The notes: a model not told the origin generated them from the letters alone. 64,000 bases of DNA from Rhodovulum sp. MB263 (GCF_002073975.1 NZ_CP020384.1:3286001-3350000); one strand, 5' to 3'. Counted from the first letter of the stretch, positions 27,694 through 36,469 are shown. Numbers and translations are program-made.

Positions 27694-28680
27694 ATGAGCA
27701 CCACCGCAGAGACCGAACCCGGCCCCCGAGACAGCCGGCTTGCGCATTTTCCCGTCACCTTCTTCGCCACGGTCATGGGGATGATGGGGCTGACACTCGC
27801 CTGGCGCGCCGGAGAACAGGCGCTGGGGCTGCCCCTTCCAGTCGTCTCGCATATCCTGCTGTTTGCCTCCTGCGCGCTGCTGGTCGCGGTCGCGACCTTC
27901 TATGCGCTGAAACTGGCGACACATTTCCCGATGGCCGCGGCCGAATGGCAGCACCCGGTGCGGCTGGCCTTCTTTCCCACCGCCTCGATCTCGCTGATCC
28001 TGCTGTCGGTCGCGCTCCTTAGCGACTATCCCGCGCTCGCCCGGCCGGTCTGGATCGCGGGGACCGCATTGCAGGGGCTTCTGTCGCTTCTGGTGATCGC
28101 CGACTGGATCGGGCAGCGGCCCTTCCAGCCGATCCACCTGAATGCCGCCTGGTTCATCCCGCCGGTCGGCAACATCCTGGTGCCGGTGGCGGGCGTGCCG
28201 CTGGGCCATCCCGACATTTCCTGGCTGTTCTTCTCGGGCGGTGCGCTGTTCTGGGTGGTGCTGCTGACGCTGGTGATGAACCGGCTGACCTTCCACGACC
28301 CGCTGCCCGGCCGGTTGCAGCCGACGCTGGTGATCCTTATCGCACCGCCCGCCGTCGGCTTCCTCTCGTGGATGCGGCTGCAGGGCGGGCTCGACCCGCT
28401 GGCGATGTTCTTTCTCAACGCCGCCTATGTCTTTGCGCTGATCGTGGCGACCCAGCTGCCGCGCATCCTGCGCCTGCCCTTCGCGCTGTCCTTCTGGGCA
28501 CTGTCGTTTCCGCTGGCCGCGCTGACCATCGCGACCTTCCTTTACGCCACCACCACCGGCTCGACCGTCCATCTGTGGCTGGGCGGAGCGTTGCTGGCCT
28601 TTCTGAGCATGGTAATCGCGGGGCTCGTCGGGCGCACGCTGCTGGCCATCGCCCGGAACGAGATCTGCCAGCCCGAATGA
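27694..28680 (+). CDS. SLAC1/TehA-family anion channel or tellurite-resistance-like membrane protein
   Basis: A 328-residue membrane protein with about ten hydrophobic segments. It begins LAHFPVTFFATVMGMMGLTL AW after a short polar tail and contains LNAAWFIPPVGNILVPVAG, both typical of the SLAC1/TehA/Mae1 family (voltage-independent anion or dicarboxylate permeases). The ATG at 27694 follows AGGAG at 10 bases; an earlier ATG at 27643 lies in a weaker context. It is convergent with the znuB end and has its own promoter region after the cyd terminator. Substrate is unknown; tellurite resistance is only the historical family name. Confidence 0.8.
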   Translation: MSTTAETEPGPRDSRLAHFPVTFFATVMGMMGLTLAWRAGEQALGLPLPVVSHILLFASCALLVAVATFYALKLATHFPMAAAEWQHPVRLAFFPTASISLILLSVALLSDYPALARPVWIAGTALQGLLSLLVIADWIGQRPFQPIHLNAAWFIPPVGNILVPVAGVPLGHPDISWLFFSGGALFWVVLLTLVMNRLTFHDPLPGRLQPTLVILIAPPAVGFLSWMRLQGGLDPLAMFFLNAAYVFALIVATQLPRILRLPFALSFWALSFPLAALTIATFLYATTTGSTVHLWLGGALLAFLSMVIAGLVGRTLLAIARNEICQPE

Positions 28681-28708
28681 CAGCGGACTCGGAGCACGCG
28701 CCGGGCCG

Positions 28709-29494
28709 TCAGGCCCGCCGCGGCACCGCGAGGCTCAGCGCGAAGGCGCAGCTCGCCGCGACCACGATGCTGGGTCCGGCGGGGGTGTCGAAATGGTACG
28801 AGCCCCAAAGCCCCGCCAGCGCCGAGAGCGCGCCGATGCCCGAGGCGATCAGCGCCATCGCCTCGGGCGTGCGCGCCCAGGGCCGGGCGGCGGCGGCCGG
28901 AACGATCAGCATCGCCACGATCAGAAGCGCCCCCACTACCTGGATCGCCACCGCGACGACCAGCGCCAGCGCCACCGTCAGCACCAGCCGCTCACGCCCC
29001 GGATCGAGCCCCGAGGCGGTCGCCAGCTCCTCGCTGACCGTCACCGTCAAAAGCGCCGTCCAGCGCCACACGATCAGCGCCAGCACCGCCAGCGCGCCTG
29101 CCCAGATCACCGCCAGATCGGTGCGGCCGACCGCGAGGATGTCGCCGAAGAGATAGGCCGACAGATCGACCCGGACGCCGCTGAGAAACGAGACCGAGAC
29201 CAGACCGACCGCCAGCGCCGCATGGGCAGCAACGCCCAGCGCGGTATCCATCGCGAGCCCCCGCCCCGACAGCGAGGTGACCGACAGCGCCATGGCAAGC
29301 GCGGCTCCCAGCGTGCCCGCGAAGATCGAGATCGAGAACCCCAGCGCAATCGCCACGCCCAGGATCGCGGCATGGGCCGTGGCCTCGCCGAAATAGGCCA
29401 TCCGCCGCCAGACCACGAAGGCGCCAAGCGGCCCGGCCGCCAGCGCGACCGCCACCCCGGCCAAGGCCGCCCGCACCAGAAAATCGTCAAGCAT
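28709..29494 (-). CDS. znuB: Zinc ABC transporter permease
   Basis: A 261-residue ABC-3 family permease with about seven to eight membrane helices. It begins MLDDFLVRAALAGVAVALAA and has the family block RRMAYFGEATAHAAILGVAI. It should form the membrane channel of the ZnuABC zinc importer. The gene overlaps the 3' end of znuC by 8 bases and is the last of the zur-znuC-znuB transcript. Confidence 0.9.
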   Translation of the reverse strand: MLDDFLVRAALAGVAVALAAGPLGAFVVWRRMAYFGEATAHAAILGVAIALGFSISIFAGTLGAALAMALSVTSLSGRGLAMDTALGVAAHAALAVGLVSVSFLSGVRVDLSAYLFGDILAVGRTDLAVIWAGALAVLALIVWRWTALLTVTVSEELATASGLDPGRERLVLTVALALVVAVAIQVVGALLIVAMLIVPAAAARPWARTPEAMALIASGIGALSALAGLWGSYHFDTPAGPSIVVAASCAFALSLAVPRRA

Positions 29495-30278
29495 CGGCCG
29501 CCTCCGGTTCCGTCCTGTGCGCAGTTCCGCCCTCGTCCGGCGCTGGCCCTTCGCCATGCCCGTGACACCCGTCATGGGCATGGTCATGCTCGTGCTGATA
29601 CAGCGCCATCGTGCCATGGGTGCCGTGACCGAACAGCGCCCGGTATTCAGGCGCGGCGGTCACCACATGCGGCTGGCCCTGACAGCAGACATGGCCGTTG
29701 AGGCAAAGCACCCGGTCGGTGGCGCTCATCACCACATGCAGATCGTGGCTGACCATCAGCACCGCCGTGCCGGTCTCGCGCCGAAGATCGGCGATCAGCT
29801 GATAGAAGCCGGCGGTGCCGGGCTGATCCAGCCCCTGCGTCGCCTCGTCGAGGATCAGCAGCTCGGGCCCGCCCAGAAGCGCACGGGCCAGCAGCACGCG
29901 CTGGAACTGCCCGCCCGACAGCGCGGTCATCTGCCGGGTCTCGAGCCCGGACGCGCCGACCCTCTCGAGCATCGCCGCCACCTCGGCCGCGCCGCGCCGC
30001 TCGGGCAGGGACAGAAAGCGGCGCACCGTCAGCGGCATCCGGTCGTCGACGGCAAGCTTCTGCGGCACATAGCCGATCCGGAGCCCCGGGCGCCTCGTGA
30101 CGGTGCCAGCACTCGGCCGGACCGCGCCCAGCACCGCCCGCACCAGCGTCGACTTGCCCGACCCGTTCGGACCGACCAGGGTGACGATCTCGCCCCCCTC
30201 GATCCCGAAATCGACCCCGGTCAGCGCGGCGACCCCGCCATAGCGCACCGTAAGCCCGCGCGTGGCAACCAGTGTCAT
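29487..30278 (-). CDS. znuC: Zinc ABC transporter ATP-binding protein
   Basis: A 263-residue ATPase with Walker A GPNGSGKST, Q-loop YVPQKLAVD, signature LSGGQFQRVLLARALL and Walker B ELLILDEATQGLD. The C-terminal tail is His-rich (HEHDHAHDGCHGHGEG), which suggests zinc binding or buffering at the cytoplasmic face and is common in ZnuC of this group. It overlaps zur by 4 bases and znuB by 8, so the three genes are translationally coupled. Confidence 0.92.
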   Translation of the reverse strand: MTLVATRGLTVRYGGVAALTGVDFGIEGGEIVTLVGPNGSGKSTLVRAVLGAVRPSAGTVTRRPGLRIGYVPQKLAVDDRMPLTVRRFLSLPERRGAAEVAAMLERVGASGLETRQMTALSGGQFQRVLLARALLGGPELLILDEATQGLDQPGTAGFYQLIADLRRETGTAVLMVSHDLHVVMSATDRVLCLNGHVCCQGQPHVVTAAPEYRALFGHGTHGTMALYQHEHDHAHDGCHGHGEGPAPDEGGTAHRTEPEAADA

Positions 30279-30763
30279 GCCTGCGCCTCGCGGCAGGCAG
30301 GACAACGGCCGACCGCCTCGAGGCTCATCCGCTCGATCTTGAACCCGACCGCCCCGGCCGCAGCCAGCATCGCGTCGGCAACCGCCGTGCCCGGCGCCTC
30401 GGCCACGGCCTGGCAGGTATCGCAGATCAGGAAGGCCGGGCGATGCGGCTCGCCCGGTCGCATGCAGGCGGCAAAGGCATTGAGCCGCCGGATCCGATGC
30501 GCAAGCCCGTGATCGACAAGGAAATCCAGCGCCCTGTAGGCGACCGGCGGCTGGCGGGCAAAGCCCGACGCGACCAGCCGGTCGAGCACCTCATAGGCTC
30601 CCAGCGCCTGATGCGAGTCCAGCAGAATCTCGAGCGTGCGACGGCGCACAGGCGTCAGCCGCAGCCCCCCGGCCGCAACGATCTCCTCGGCCCGCGCCAG
30701 CGTCGCCCGGCGGCAGGCGGCATGGTCATGGGCTGAAAACACCCGCTCGGCATCGATTCTCAT
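30275..30763 (-). CDS. zur: Zinc uptake regulator (Fur family)
   Basis: A 162-residue Fur-type repressor. The winged-helix part has LTPVRRRTLEILLDSHQALG AYEVLD and PPVAYRALDFLVDHGLAHRI. The metal sites are suggested by the His in GEPHRPAFLICDTC and by two CxxC pairs (CDTC and CPAC), the structural zinc site. It is first in the zur-znuC-znuB transcript and divergent from znuA. The palindrome at 30780-30794 between the two starts would let it control both directions, including its own synthesis. Confidence 0.9.
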   Translation of the reverse strand: MRIDAERVFSAHDHAACRRATLARAEEIVAAGGLRLTPVRRRTLEILLDSHQALGAYEVLDRLVASGFARQPPVAYRALDFLVDHGLAHRIRRLNAFAACMRPGEPHRPAFLICDTCQAVAEAPGTAVADAMLAAAGAVGFKIERMSLEAVGRCPACREAQA

Positions 30764-30779
30764 CGGGACCCTCTTGACT

Positions 30780-30794
30780 TGTTATTTTATAACA
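30780..30794. promoter_or_regulatory. Candidate Zur operator
   Basis: TGTTAT-TTT-ATAACA is a perfect 6+3+6 inverted repeat in the only AT-rich stretch between zur and znuA. Alphaproteobacterial Zur sites are AT-rich palindromes of the GTTATAnnATAAC kind, and the location between divergent regulator and target genes is the expected one. Confidence 0.75.
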
Positions 30795-30844
30795 TATTCA
30801 TTTCAGCGCAGCTTCCGCAAGCGTCATTTCCAAGGAGTCGGCCC

Positions 30845-31828
30845 ATGCGCCCCCTGTTTCTTCCCGTTTTTCTTGCTCTCGCCGCGCCCGCAGCCGCCGA
30901 GCCGCCGCGTGTGGTGACCGACATTCCGCCGGTGCAGTCGCTGGTGGCCGAGGTGATGGGCGATCTCGGCAGCCCCGGGATCCTGCTGGATCAGGGCGGT
31001 GACCCGCATCACTTCCAGCTGAAACCCTCGCAGGCCCGCGCGATCAGCGAGGCCGGCCTGGTGTTCTGGGTCGGGCCGCAGCTCACGCCCTGGCTCGACC
31101 AGGCGCTCAGGAAGCTCGGCCCCGATGCGCAGGCCGTCGCGCTGATCGAGGCGCCGGGCACCTACCGCCGCAGCTATGACGGCGAGGACCACGATCATGA
31201 CGACGAGCATGATCACGACCATGACCACGGCGCCGTCGCGCCGGATGATGATCATGACCATGACGCCCACGCGGGCGAGGAGGCGCATCACCATCACGAG
31301 GGCACCGATCCCCATGCCTGGCTCGATCCCGAGAATGCCCGGGTCTGGGTTTTGCGGATCAGCGGCGCCCTGGCCGAGGCCGATCCGGAAAACAGCGCCA
31401 TCTACGAGGCCAATGCGCATGCGGCGCTCGACCGGATCGCGGCGGCCGAGAGCGAGGCCCGGCAACTGCTGGCACCCGTAGGCGACCGGCCGGTCATGGT
31501 CTTCCACGACGCCTATGGCTATTTCGCCGAGCATTTCGGCCTGAGCGTGGCCGGGTCCATCGCCATGGGCGATGCCGCCGAGCCCGGTGCGGCCCGGCTG
31601 GCCGGGCTGCGGGACGAGTTGCATCACGAAGGCGTCGCCTGCCTCTTCCCAGAGGCTCAGCATGACCCGGCCTATGCCAAGGCAATTGCCGAGGGCACCG
31701 ATGTGCGCCTCGGCGCGCCGCTCGATCCGTCGGGCAGCACGCTCGCCTACGGTCCCGATCTCTACCCGGCGCTGCTGACCGGGCTGGCCCGGACCATCGC
31801 CGACTGCGTCACCGGCCCGGAGGGCTGA
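30845..31828 (+). CDS. znuA: Zinc ABC transporter periplasmic binding protein
   Basis: A 327-residue cluster A-I binding protein. A signal peptide (MRPLFLPVFLALAAPAAA) is followed by VVTDIPPVQSLVAEVMG and the first zinc ligand in GGDPHHFQLKPSQ. A long Asp/His-rich loop (about residues 116-157) is the hallmark of ZnuA, as opposed to manganese-binding MntC/PsaA. More ligands lie in DPHAWLDPENAR and VFHDAYGYFAEHF. The ATG at 30845 follows AAGGAG. Divergent from zur; repression through the shared palindrome is expected when zinc is sufficient. Confidence 0.94.
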   Translation: MRPLFLPVFLALAAPAAAEPPRVVTDIPPVQSLVAEVMGDLGSPGILLDQGGDPHHFQLKPSQARAISEAGLVFWVGPQLTPWLDQALRKLGPDAQAVALIEAPGTYRRSYDGEDHDHDDEHDHDHDHGAVAPDDDHDHDAHAGEEAHHHHEGTDPHAWLDPENARVWVLRISGALAEADPENSAIYEANAHAALDRIAAAESEARQLLAPVGDRPVMVFHDAYGYFAEHFGLSVAGSIAMGDAAEPGAARLAGLRDELHHEGVACLFPEAQHDPAYAKAIAEGTDVRLGAPLDPSGSTLAYGPDLYPALLTGLARTIADCVTGPEG

Positions 31829-31856
31829 GCCGAGATCGGGCGAGGACGCGGCTCAG
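31825..31856. terminator. Inverted repeat between convergent znuA and bhcD
   Basis: CTGAGCCG at 31825-31832 and CGGCTCAG at 31849-31856 form an 8-bp stem that includes both stop codons of the convergent genes. There is no T-run, so it is only a possible bidirectional terminator. Confidence 0.4.
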
Positions 31857-32818
31857 AGCTCGACCTCGCCCCCCACGCCTTTGGCCCGGGCCGCCGCAAC
31901 CGCCCGGGCCGCCACCGCCAGATCCTGCAAGCCGACGCCGGTGCCGTCGAACAGCGTGATCTCGTCATCGGACTGACGCCCCGGCGCCGTACCGTTGATG
32001 ACCGCACCGATCTCGACGATGTCTTCGGCCGCGATGGTCCCTGCGGCCACGGCGTGCTGGGCCTCGCCGATCTCGACCGATTGCGCGATCTCGTCGGCGA
32101 AGACGCGGGCCCGGGCGAAGATCTCCCGGTCGATCTCCTGCTTGCCCTTGGTATCGGTTCCCATGCAGGCCAGATGCGTACCGGGCCGAATATGGGCGTC
32201 CATGAGCTGGGCCGAGAAGGAGGACGAGATCGTGACGATGACATCGGCCTGCGCACCGAGCTCTTCCAGCGAGACCGCCTCGAAAGGCAGGCCGAGCTCG
32301 GCCGCGGTCCCGGCCAGACGGGGCAGCATCTCGGGGTGGTAGTTCCAGCCCACGATCTTCTCGAAGCGGCGCTGGGCGACCGCGGCGCGGATCTGGAAGG
32401 CCGATTGGTGGCCTGCCCCAAGAACGCCCAGCACGCGCGCATCGGCGCGGGACAGATAGCGGATCGAGACGGCCGAAGCCGCAGCCGTGCGCAGCGCCGT
32501 CAGCAGATTGCCCCCGACCAGAGCCGCGGGCCGGCCGCTGTCGGGATCGAACAGCACCACGGTCGACTGGTGATTTGTCAGCCCCTTCGCGGCATTGCCC
32601 GGCCAGTACCCGCCCGACTTGAGCCCGAGAGCGGCGCCGGCCCGGTCGAAGCCCGACTTGAAACCATAAAGCGCATCGGCATGGCCGATCGCCTCGCGGA
32701 TCACCGGAAAGTTATAGGCATCGCCGCGCGCCATCGCGGCAAAGACGGCCTCGACCGCCTCGAAACACTGCCCGGCCGAGACCAGCCCGGCGATTTCGCT
32801 TTCAGGAACGATGTACAT
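31853..32818 (-). CDS. bhcD: Iminosuccinate reductase (beta-hydroxyaspartate cycle)
   Basis: A 321-residue member of the ornithine cyclodeaminase/mu-crystallin family. The Rossmann motif is RVLGVLGAGHQSAFQI, and the substrate part has GFKSGFD and KSGGYWPG with NLLTALRTAAASAVSIRYLS. In the beta-hydroxyaspartate cycle this family member reduces iminosuccinate to L-aspartate with NAD(P)H, closing the cycle. The assignment rests mainly on its place as the last gene of bhcA-bhcB-bhcC-bhcD; alone it would be called an ornithine cyclodeaminase homologue. Start ATG at 32818 follows GGAGGG. Confidence 0.9.
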   Translation of the reverse strand: MYIVPESEIAGLVSAGQCFEAVEAVFAAMARGDAYNFPVIREAIGHADALYGFKSGFDRAGAALGLKSGGYWPGNAAKGLTNHQSTVVLFDPDSGRPAALVGGNLLTALRTAAASAVSIRYLSRADARVLGVLGAGHQSAFQIRAAVAQRRFEKIVGWNYHPEMLPRLAGTAAELGLPFEAVSLEELGAQADVIVTISSSFSAQLMDAHIRPGTHLACMGTDTKGKQEIDREIFARARVFADEIAQSVEIGEAQHAVAAGTIAAEDIVEIGAVINGTAPGRQSDDEITLFDGTGVGLQDLAVAARAVAAARAKGVGGEVEL

Positions 32819-32831
32819 CGGCCCTCCCGCA

Positions 32832-32852
32832 CGATTTTTCGTCGAAAAATCG
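32832..32852. repeat. 21-bp palindrome between bhcC and bhcD
   Basis: CGATTTTTCG, one T, CGAAAAATCG: a perfect palindrome in the 59-base bhcC-bhcD gap. The same arms with a C in the centre recur at 37322-37342, past the other end of the bhc locus. In RNA it forms a 10-bp hairpin without a following T-run on the operon strand, so it may set relative bhcD expression or be a repetitive extragenic palindrome. Confidence 0.75.
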
Positions 32853-32877
32853 GGACCCGGAGGCCCCGACAGCCGGA

Positions 32878-34041
32878 TCAGTAGGCCTTGCCACGCGCCG
32901 AGACCGGCCAGAGGCATTCCACCTTGCCGTTGCGCACGCCGACATACCAGTCATGGACATTGCAGGTCGGATCGCAATGGCCCGGCACCAGCTTCAGCTT
33001 GTCGCCGACCTTCAGCACGCCCTCGGGATCGGCAATCACCCCGTGTTCGTCCGAGCATTTCACATAGCTCACATCCTCGCGCCCGAAGACGAAGGGCAGT
33101 CCGCTATCGACCGATTGCGCCTTGAGCCCGGCATCGCAGATCGCCTTGTCGGCCTTTGCATGGCTCATCACCGATGTCAGCAGGAACAGCGCGTTCTCCC
33201 ATTCCCCGCGGTCGATCCGCTTGCCCTCGGCATCCAGAATGCGCCCGTAATCGGCATCCATGAAGGCGTAGGAGCCGCATTGCAGTTCGTTATAGACGCC
33301 CGAGCTGCCCTCGAAATAATAGGAGCCGGTACCGCCGCCACCGACGATATCGCAGGCAAGCCCCTCGGCCTTCAAGGCCTCGACCGCCTCGCGCACCATG
33401 GCCACGGCAATCTCGATCTTGGCCTTCCGGTCCTCATAGGAATCGAGATGCTGCATCGCGCCCTGATAGGCCTGCAGCCCGGCAAAGCGCAGGCCCGGCG
33501 CGGCGTCGATGGCCTTGGCGATGGCGACGACATCCGCAGTTTCCGTCACCCCGCAGCGCCCGGCGCCGCAGTCGATCTCGACCAGGCATTCGATCCCGGT
33601 GCCGTGCCGCACAGCCGCCTCGGACAGCTCGGCCACGTTCGCCGGGTCGTCGACGCAGACCAGCGTCCGCGCCCCCAGCTTCGGCAGCCGCGCCAGCCGG
33701 TCGATCTTGGCCAGATCGCGCACCTGGTTCGAGACCAGAACGTCCTTGATGCCGCCCCGCGCGAAGACCTCGGCCTCCGACACCTTCTGGCAGCAGACCC
33801 CGCAGGCCCCGCCCAGCCGCTCCTGCAGCCTGGCCACATCGACCGATTTGTGCATTTTGCCATGCACCCGGTGACGCATCCCATGGGCCCTGGCCCAGTC
33901 CCCCATCTTCCTGATGTTGCGCTCGAGCGCGTCGAGATCCAGCACCAGGCAGGGGGTCTGGATCCCGGCCTCATCCATCCCCGGCAGGGCCGGGATGTCA
34001 TAGCCCACTTCAAGCCCGTCGAACTCGGTCACGTCCTTCAT
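32878..34041 (-). CDS. bhcC: Beta-hydroxyaspartate aldolase (D-threonine-aldolase fold)
   Basis: A 387-residue fold-III PLP enzyme that condenses glycine and glyoxylate to (2R,3S)-beta-hydroxyaspartate. The PLP lysine lies in RVHGKMHKS near residue 60, and the C-terminal metal-binding block is LKLVPGHCDPTCNVHD. Other blocks such as GGGGTGSYYFEGSSGVYNEL and QCGSYAFMDADYGR fit D-threonine-aldolase-like proteins. The length equals that of the described BhcC. It is third in the bhcABCD operon. Without the context it could be read as a D-threonine aldolase, but the four-gene set makes the cycle enzyme far more likely. Confidence 0.92.
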   Translation of the reverse strand: MKDVTEFDGLEVGYDIPALPGMDEAGIQTPCLVLDLDALERNIRKMGDWARAHGMRHRVHGKMHKSVDVARLQERLGGACGVCCQKVSEAEVFARGGIKDVLVSNQVRDLAKIDRLARLPKLGARTLVCVDDPANVAELSEAAVRHGTGIECLVEIDCGAGRCGVTETADVVAIAKAIDAAPGLRFAGLQAYQGAMQHLDSYEDRKAKIEIAVAMVREAVEALKAEGLACDIVGGGGTGSYYFEGSSGVYNELQCGSYAFMDADYGRILDAEGKRIDRGEWENALFLLTSVMSHAKADKAICDAGLKAQSVDSGLPFVFGREDVSYVKCSDEHGVIADPEGVLKVGDKLKLVPGHCDPTCNVHDWYVGVRNGKVECLWPVSARGKAY

Positions 34042-34136
34042 TGCCTGTCTCCCAGCATCCTTGTGCGCACCACGCGCGCCATGTTTCCCGTTCCGCGCCC
34101 GAAAGCGCGTCGTAGCATCCCGCCCTGCGGCGCGGC

Positions 34137-35105
34137 TCAGACCGTCCAGGGCAGGCGGTCGAGATCGACATTGCCGCCGGTCACGATCACGCCCACGCGC
34201 TTGCCCGCGAAGACCTCGCGGTTCTTCAGGACCGCCGCCAAAGGCACGGCCGAGCTCGGCTCCATCACGATCTTCATCCGCTTCCAGATCAGCTTCATCG
34301 CCTCGACGATCTCGGCCTCCGACACGGTCAGGATGTCGGTCACGTTCGACGAGACGAAATGCCAGGTCAGATCCTTCAGCGGCACCTTCAGCCCGTCGGC
34401 CACCGTCTCGGGTGCATCGTCGGCGATGATATGGCCCGCCCTGAAGCTGCGATACGCATCATCGGCCTGCTCGGGTTCGGCGGCGTAGATCTCGACATGC
34501 GGCGCGAGGCTCGACAGGGTCAGGCAGGTGCCCGAGACCATCCCGCCGCCGCCGATGGGCGCGATCACCGCGTCGAGATCGCGGATCTGGTCGTTCAGCT
34601 CGCGCGCGCAGGTGCCCTGCCCGGCGATCACCCGCCAGTCATTGTAGGGATGGACGAATTCGGCCCCGGTCCGAGCCTCGACCTCGGCAAAGACCGCCTC
34701 GCGCGAACTGGTCGAGGGCTCGCATTCGGTGATCTCGCCGCCATAGCCGCGGACCGCATCCTTCTTGGCCTGCGGCGCCGTGCGCGGCATCACCACATGG
34801 CAGGGAATGCCCCGGCGGCCCGCCGCATAGGACAGCGACAGCGCATGATTGCCCGAGGAATGGGTTGCCACGCCCGTCGCGGCCTTCTCGTCATCGAGCC
34901 CGAAGACCGCGTTGCAGGCGCCGCGCACCTTGAAGGCGCCCGCCTTCTGGAAATTCTCGCATTTGAAGAAGAGCGAGGCCCCCGCCATGCCGTCGATGAA
35001 GGACGAGGTCAGGACCGGCGTGCGGTGGATATGGGGGGCGATCCGCTCATGGGCGCGGATGACGTCGTCATAGGTCGGAATGTAGAGGGATGCGTGATCC
35101 TTCAT
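34137..35105 (-). CDS. bhcB: Beta-hydroxyaspartate dehydratase
   Basis: A 322-residue serine/threonine-dehydratase-family fold-II PLP enzyme converting beta-hydroxyaspartate to iminosuccinate. The PLP lysine is in AGAFKVRGACNAV, the phosphate-binding loop is PIGGGGMVSG, and SSGNHALSLSYA is the substrate loop. The ATG at 35105 is chosen because GAGGACGTC precedes it and homology starts with LYIPTYDDVIRAHERI. It starts 7 bases after bhcA ends. It is close to L-threo-3-hydroxyaspartate dehydratase and threonine dehydratase, so stereochemistry is inferred from context. Confidence 0.92.
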   Translation of the reverse strand: MKDHASLYIPTYDDVIRAHERIAPHIHRTPVLTSSFIDGMAGASLFFKCENFQKAGAFKVRGACNAVFGLDDEKAATGVATHSSGNHALSLSYAAGRRGIPCHVVMPRTAPQAKKDAVRGYGGEITECEPSTSSREAVFAEVEARTGAEFVHPYNDWRVIAGQGTCARELNDQIRDLDAVIAPIGGGGMVSGTCLTLSSLAPHVEIYAAEPEQADDAYRSFRAGHIIADDAPETVADGLKVPLKDLTWHFVSSNVTDILTVSEAEIVEAMKLIWKRMKIVMEPSSAVPLAAVLKNREVFAGKRVGVIVTGGNVDLDRLPWTV

Positions 35106-35112
35106 GACGTCC

Positions 35113-36291
35113 TCACGCCGCCGCCCGCACGGGCGCGGTCCTGCTGTTGCGATAATGTTCCTGCGCGGCGGCAACGCCGCTGCCAAGCCGGACGGGCAGG
35201 CCGAGATCGGCCATGGCCATCTCGGCGGTTGCAATGCCTGACAGTGCCATCACGTCGCTCATCAGCCCCAGATGGCCGATCCGGAACACCTTGCCCGCGA
35301 CCTCGCCCAAGCCCCCGCCGAAGGCCACGCCATAGGCTTCGGCCGCATGGCGCACGATCCGGCCCGCATCGAAACCTTCGGGCGTGACGATGGCCGTCAC
35401 CGTATCCGACGAAAGATCGAGGCGGGCCGCGCAGATCGTCATGCCCCAGGCGGCGACCGCGCTCCGCACGCCCTCGGCGATCCGGTGATGGCGCGCGCGG
35501 ACATTCTCCATGCCTTCCTCGAGCAGGAGACCGGTCGAGACCGCAAGCCCGTTGATGAGCCCGACCGGCGGCGTATAGGGGTAGTTGCCATCCGCCATGT
35601 CGCGGATATCGAAGAAACAGCGCGGCAGCCCGGCGGTCTCCATCGCCTTCCGCGCCTTCGCGCTGATGCCGATGATGGCCAGGCCCGCAGGCAGCATGAA
35701 GCCCTTCTGCGAACCGGCAACCGCCAGATCGACGCCCCAGTCATCCATCCGGAACTCGATGGAGCCGATCGAGCTGACCCCGTCGACCATCAGAAGCGCC
35801 GGATGCCCGGCCGCATCCATCGCCGCACGCACGGCAGCGACATCCGAGGTCACGCCGGTCGCGGTCTCGTTATGGGTGACCAGCACGGCCCGGATCTCGT
35901 GGCCCCTGTCGGCGGCCAGCGCCGCGGCGAAGGCCTCGACCGGGACACCCTCGCCCCAGGGCCGCTCAATGATATCGACCCCGAGCCCGTGGCGCTGGCA
36001 GAGATCGATCCACTTGCGCGAGAACATGCCGTGACGCGCAGCCAGAACCCTGTCGCCGGGCCGGAGCGTGTTGGTCACTGCCGCCTCCCAGCCGCCGGTT
36101 CCGGTCGCCGGGAAAATGGCCACCTCGCCCCCGGACAGGCCGAGCACACCCGCGACCCCCTCCTTGGCAGCGGCGAGGATCGGGCCGAAAGCGGCCGAGC
36201 GGTGGTCCATGGTGGGAATGTCGCAGGCGCGGCGCAAGGGCTCGGGCAGGTTGGTCGGGCCGGGCAGGAAGATCGGGTTCGAGGCGTGCAT
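35113..36291 (-). CDS. bhcA: L-aspartate-glyoxylate aminotransferase
   Basis: A 392-residue fold-I class V aminotransferase that makes glycine from glyoxylate with aspartate as donor, yielding oxaloacetate. N-terminal NPIFLPGPTNLPEPLRRACD and DHRSAAFGPIL are shared with alanine/serine-glyoxylate aminotransferases. The PLP lysine is in AGSQKGFMLPAGLA. The ATG at 36291 is preferred because AAGGA lies 8 bases upstream; an ATG at 36306 five codons earlier is possible. It is first in the operon, next to the intergenic region shared with the divergent regulator bhcR. Confidence 0.92.
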   Translation of the reverse strand: MHASNPIFLPGPTNLPEPLRRACDIPTMDHRSAAFGPILAAAKEGVAGVLGLSGGEVAIFPATGTGGWEAAVTNTLRPGDRVLAARHGMFSRKWIDLCQRHGLGVDIIERPWGEGVPVEAFAAALAADRGHEIRAVLVTHNETATGVTSDVAAVRAAMDAAGHPALLMVDGVSSIGSIEFRMDDWGVDLAVAGSQKGFMLPAGLAIIGISAKARKAMETAGLPRCFFDIRDMADGNYPYTPPVGLINGLAVSTGLLLEEGMENVRARHHRIAEGVRSAVAAWGMTICAARLDLSSDTVTAIVTPEGFDAGRIVRHAAEAYGVAFGGGLGEVAGKVFRIGHLGLMSDVMALSGIATAEMAMADLGLPVRLGSGVAAAQEHYRNSRTAPVRAAA

Positions 36292-36384
36292 CGGGCGGTC
36301 CTTCATCTGGCTTACCTATGGATACCGCCCGGTTGCGCCGCGGCGCAATTTTTTCTGAAAGCATTTTCCATCAAGCGAAAAAAT

Positions 36385-36405
36385 TGATAAAGTCATTTAT
36401 TATCA
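36385..36405. promoter_or_regulatory. Inverted repeat in the bhcA-bhcR intergenic region
   Basis: TGATAA at 36385-36390 and TTATCA at 36400-36405 are separated by nine bases. The repeat stands within an AT-rich promoter region between divergent genes, and is a candidate operator for the IclR-type BhcR or part of a promoter. Confidence 0.45.
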
Positions 36406-36428
36406 TGGGCCTCCGTATCTCGAAAAAT

Positions 36429-36445
36429 GTGAAAAAACATTTCAC
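36429..36445. promoter_or_regulatory. Candidate BhcR operator close to bhcR
   Basis: GTGAAA-N5-TTTCAC is a perfect inverted repeat, overlapping a second one, AAATGT-N6-ACATTT at 36425-36442. IclR-family regulators bind AT-rich palindromes of this size. It lies 24 bases before the bhcR start, a position suited to autorepression. Confidence 0.5.
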
Positions 36446-36469
36446 TTCAAGCATGAAGGACCGACTCGG

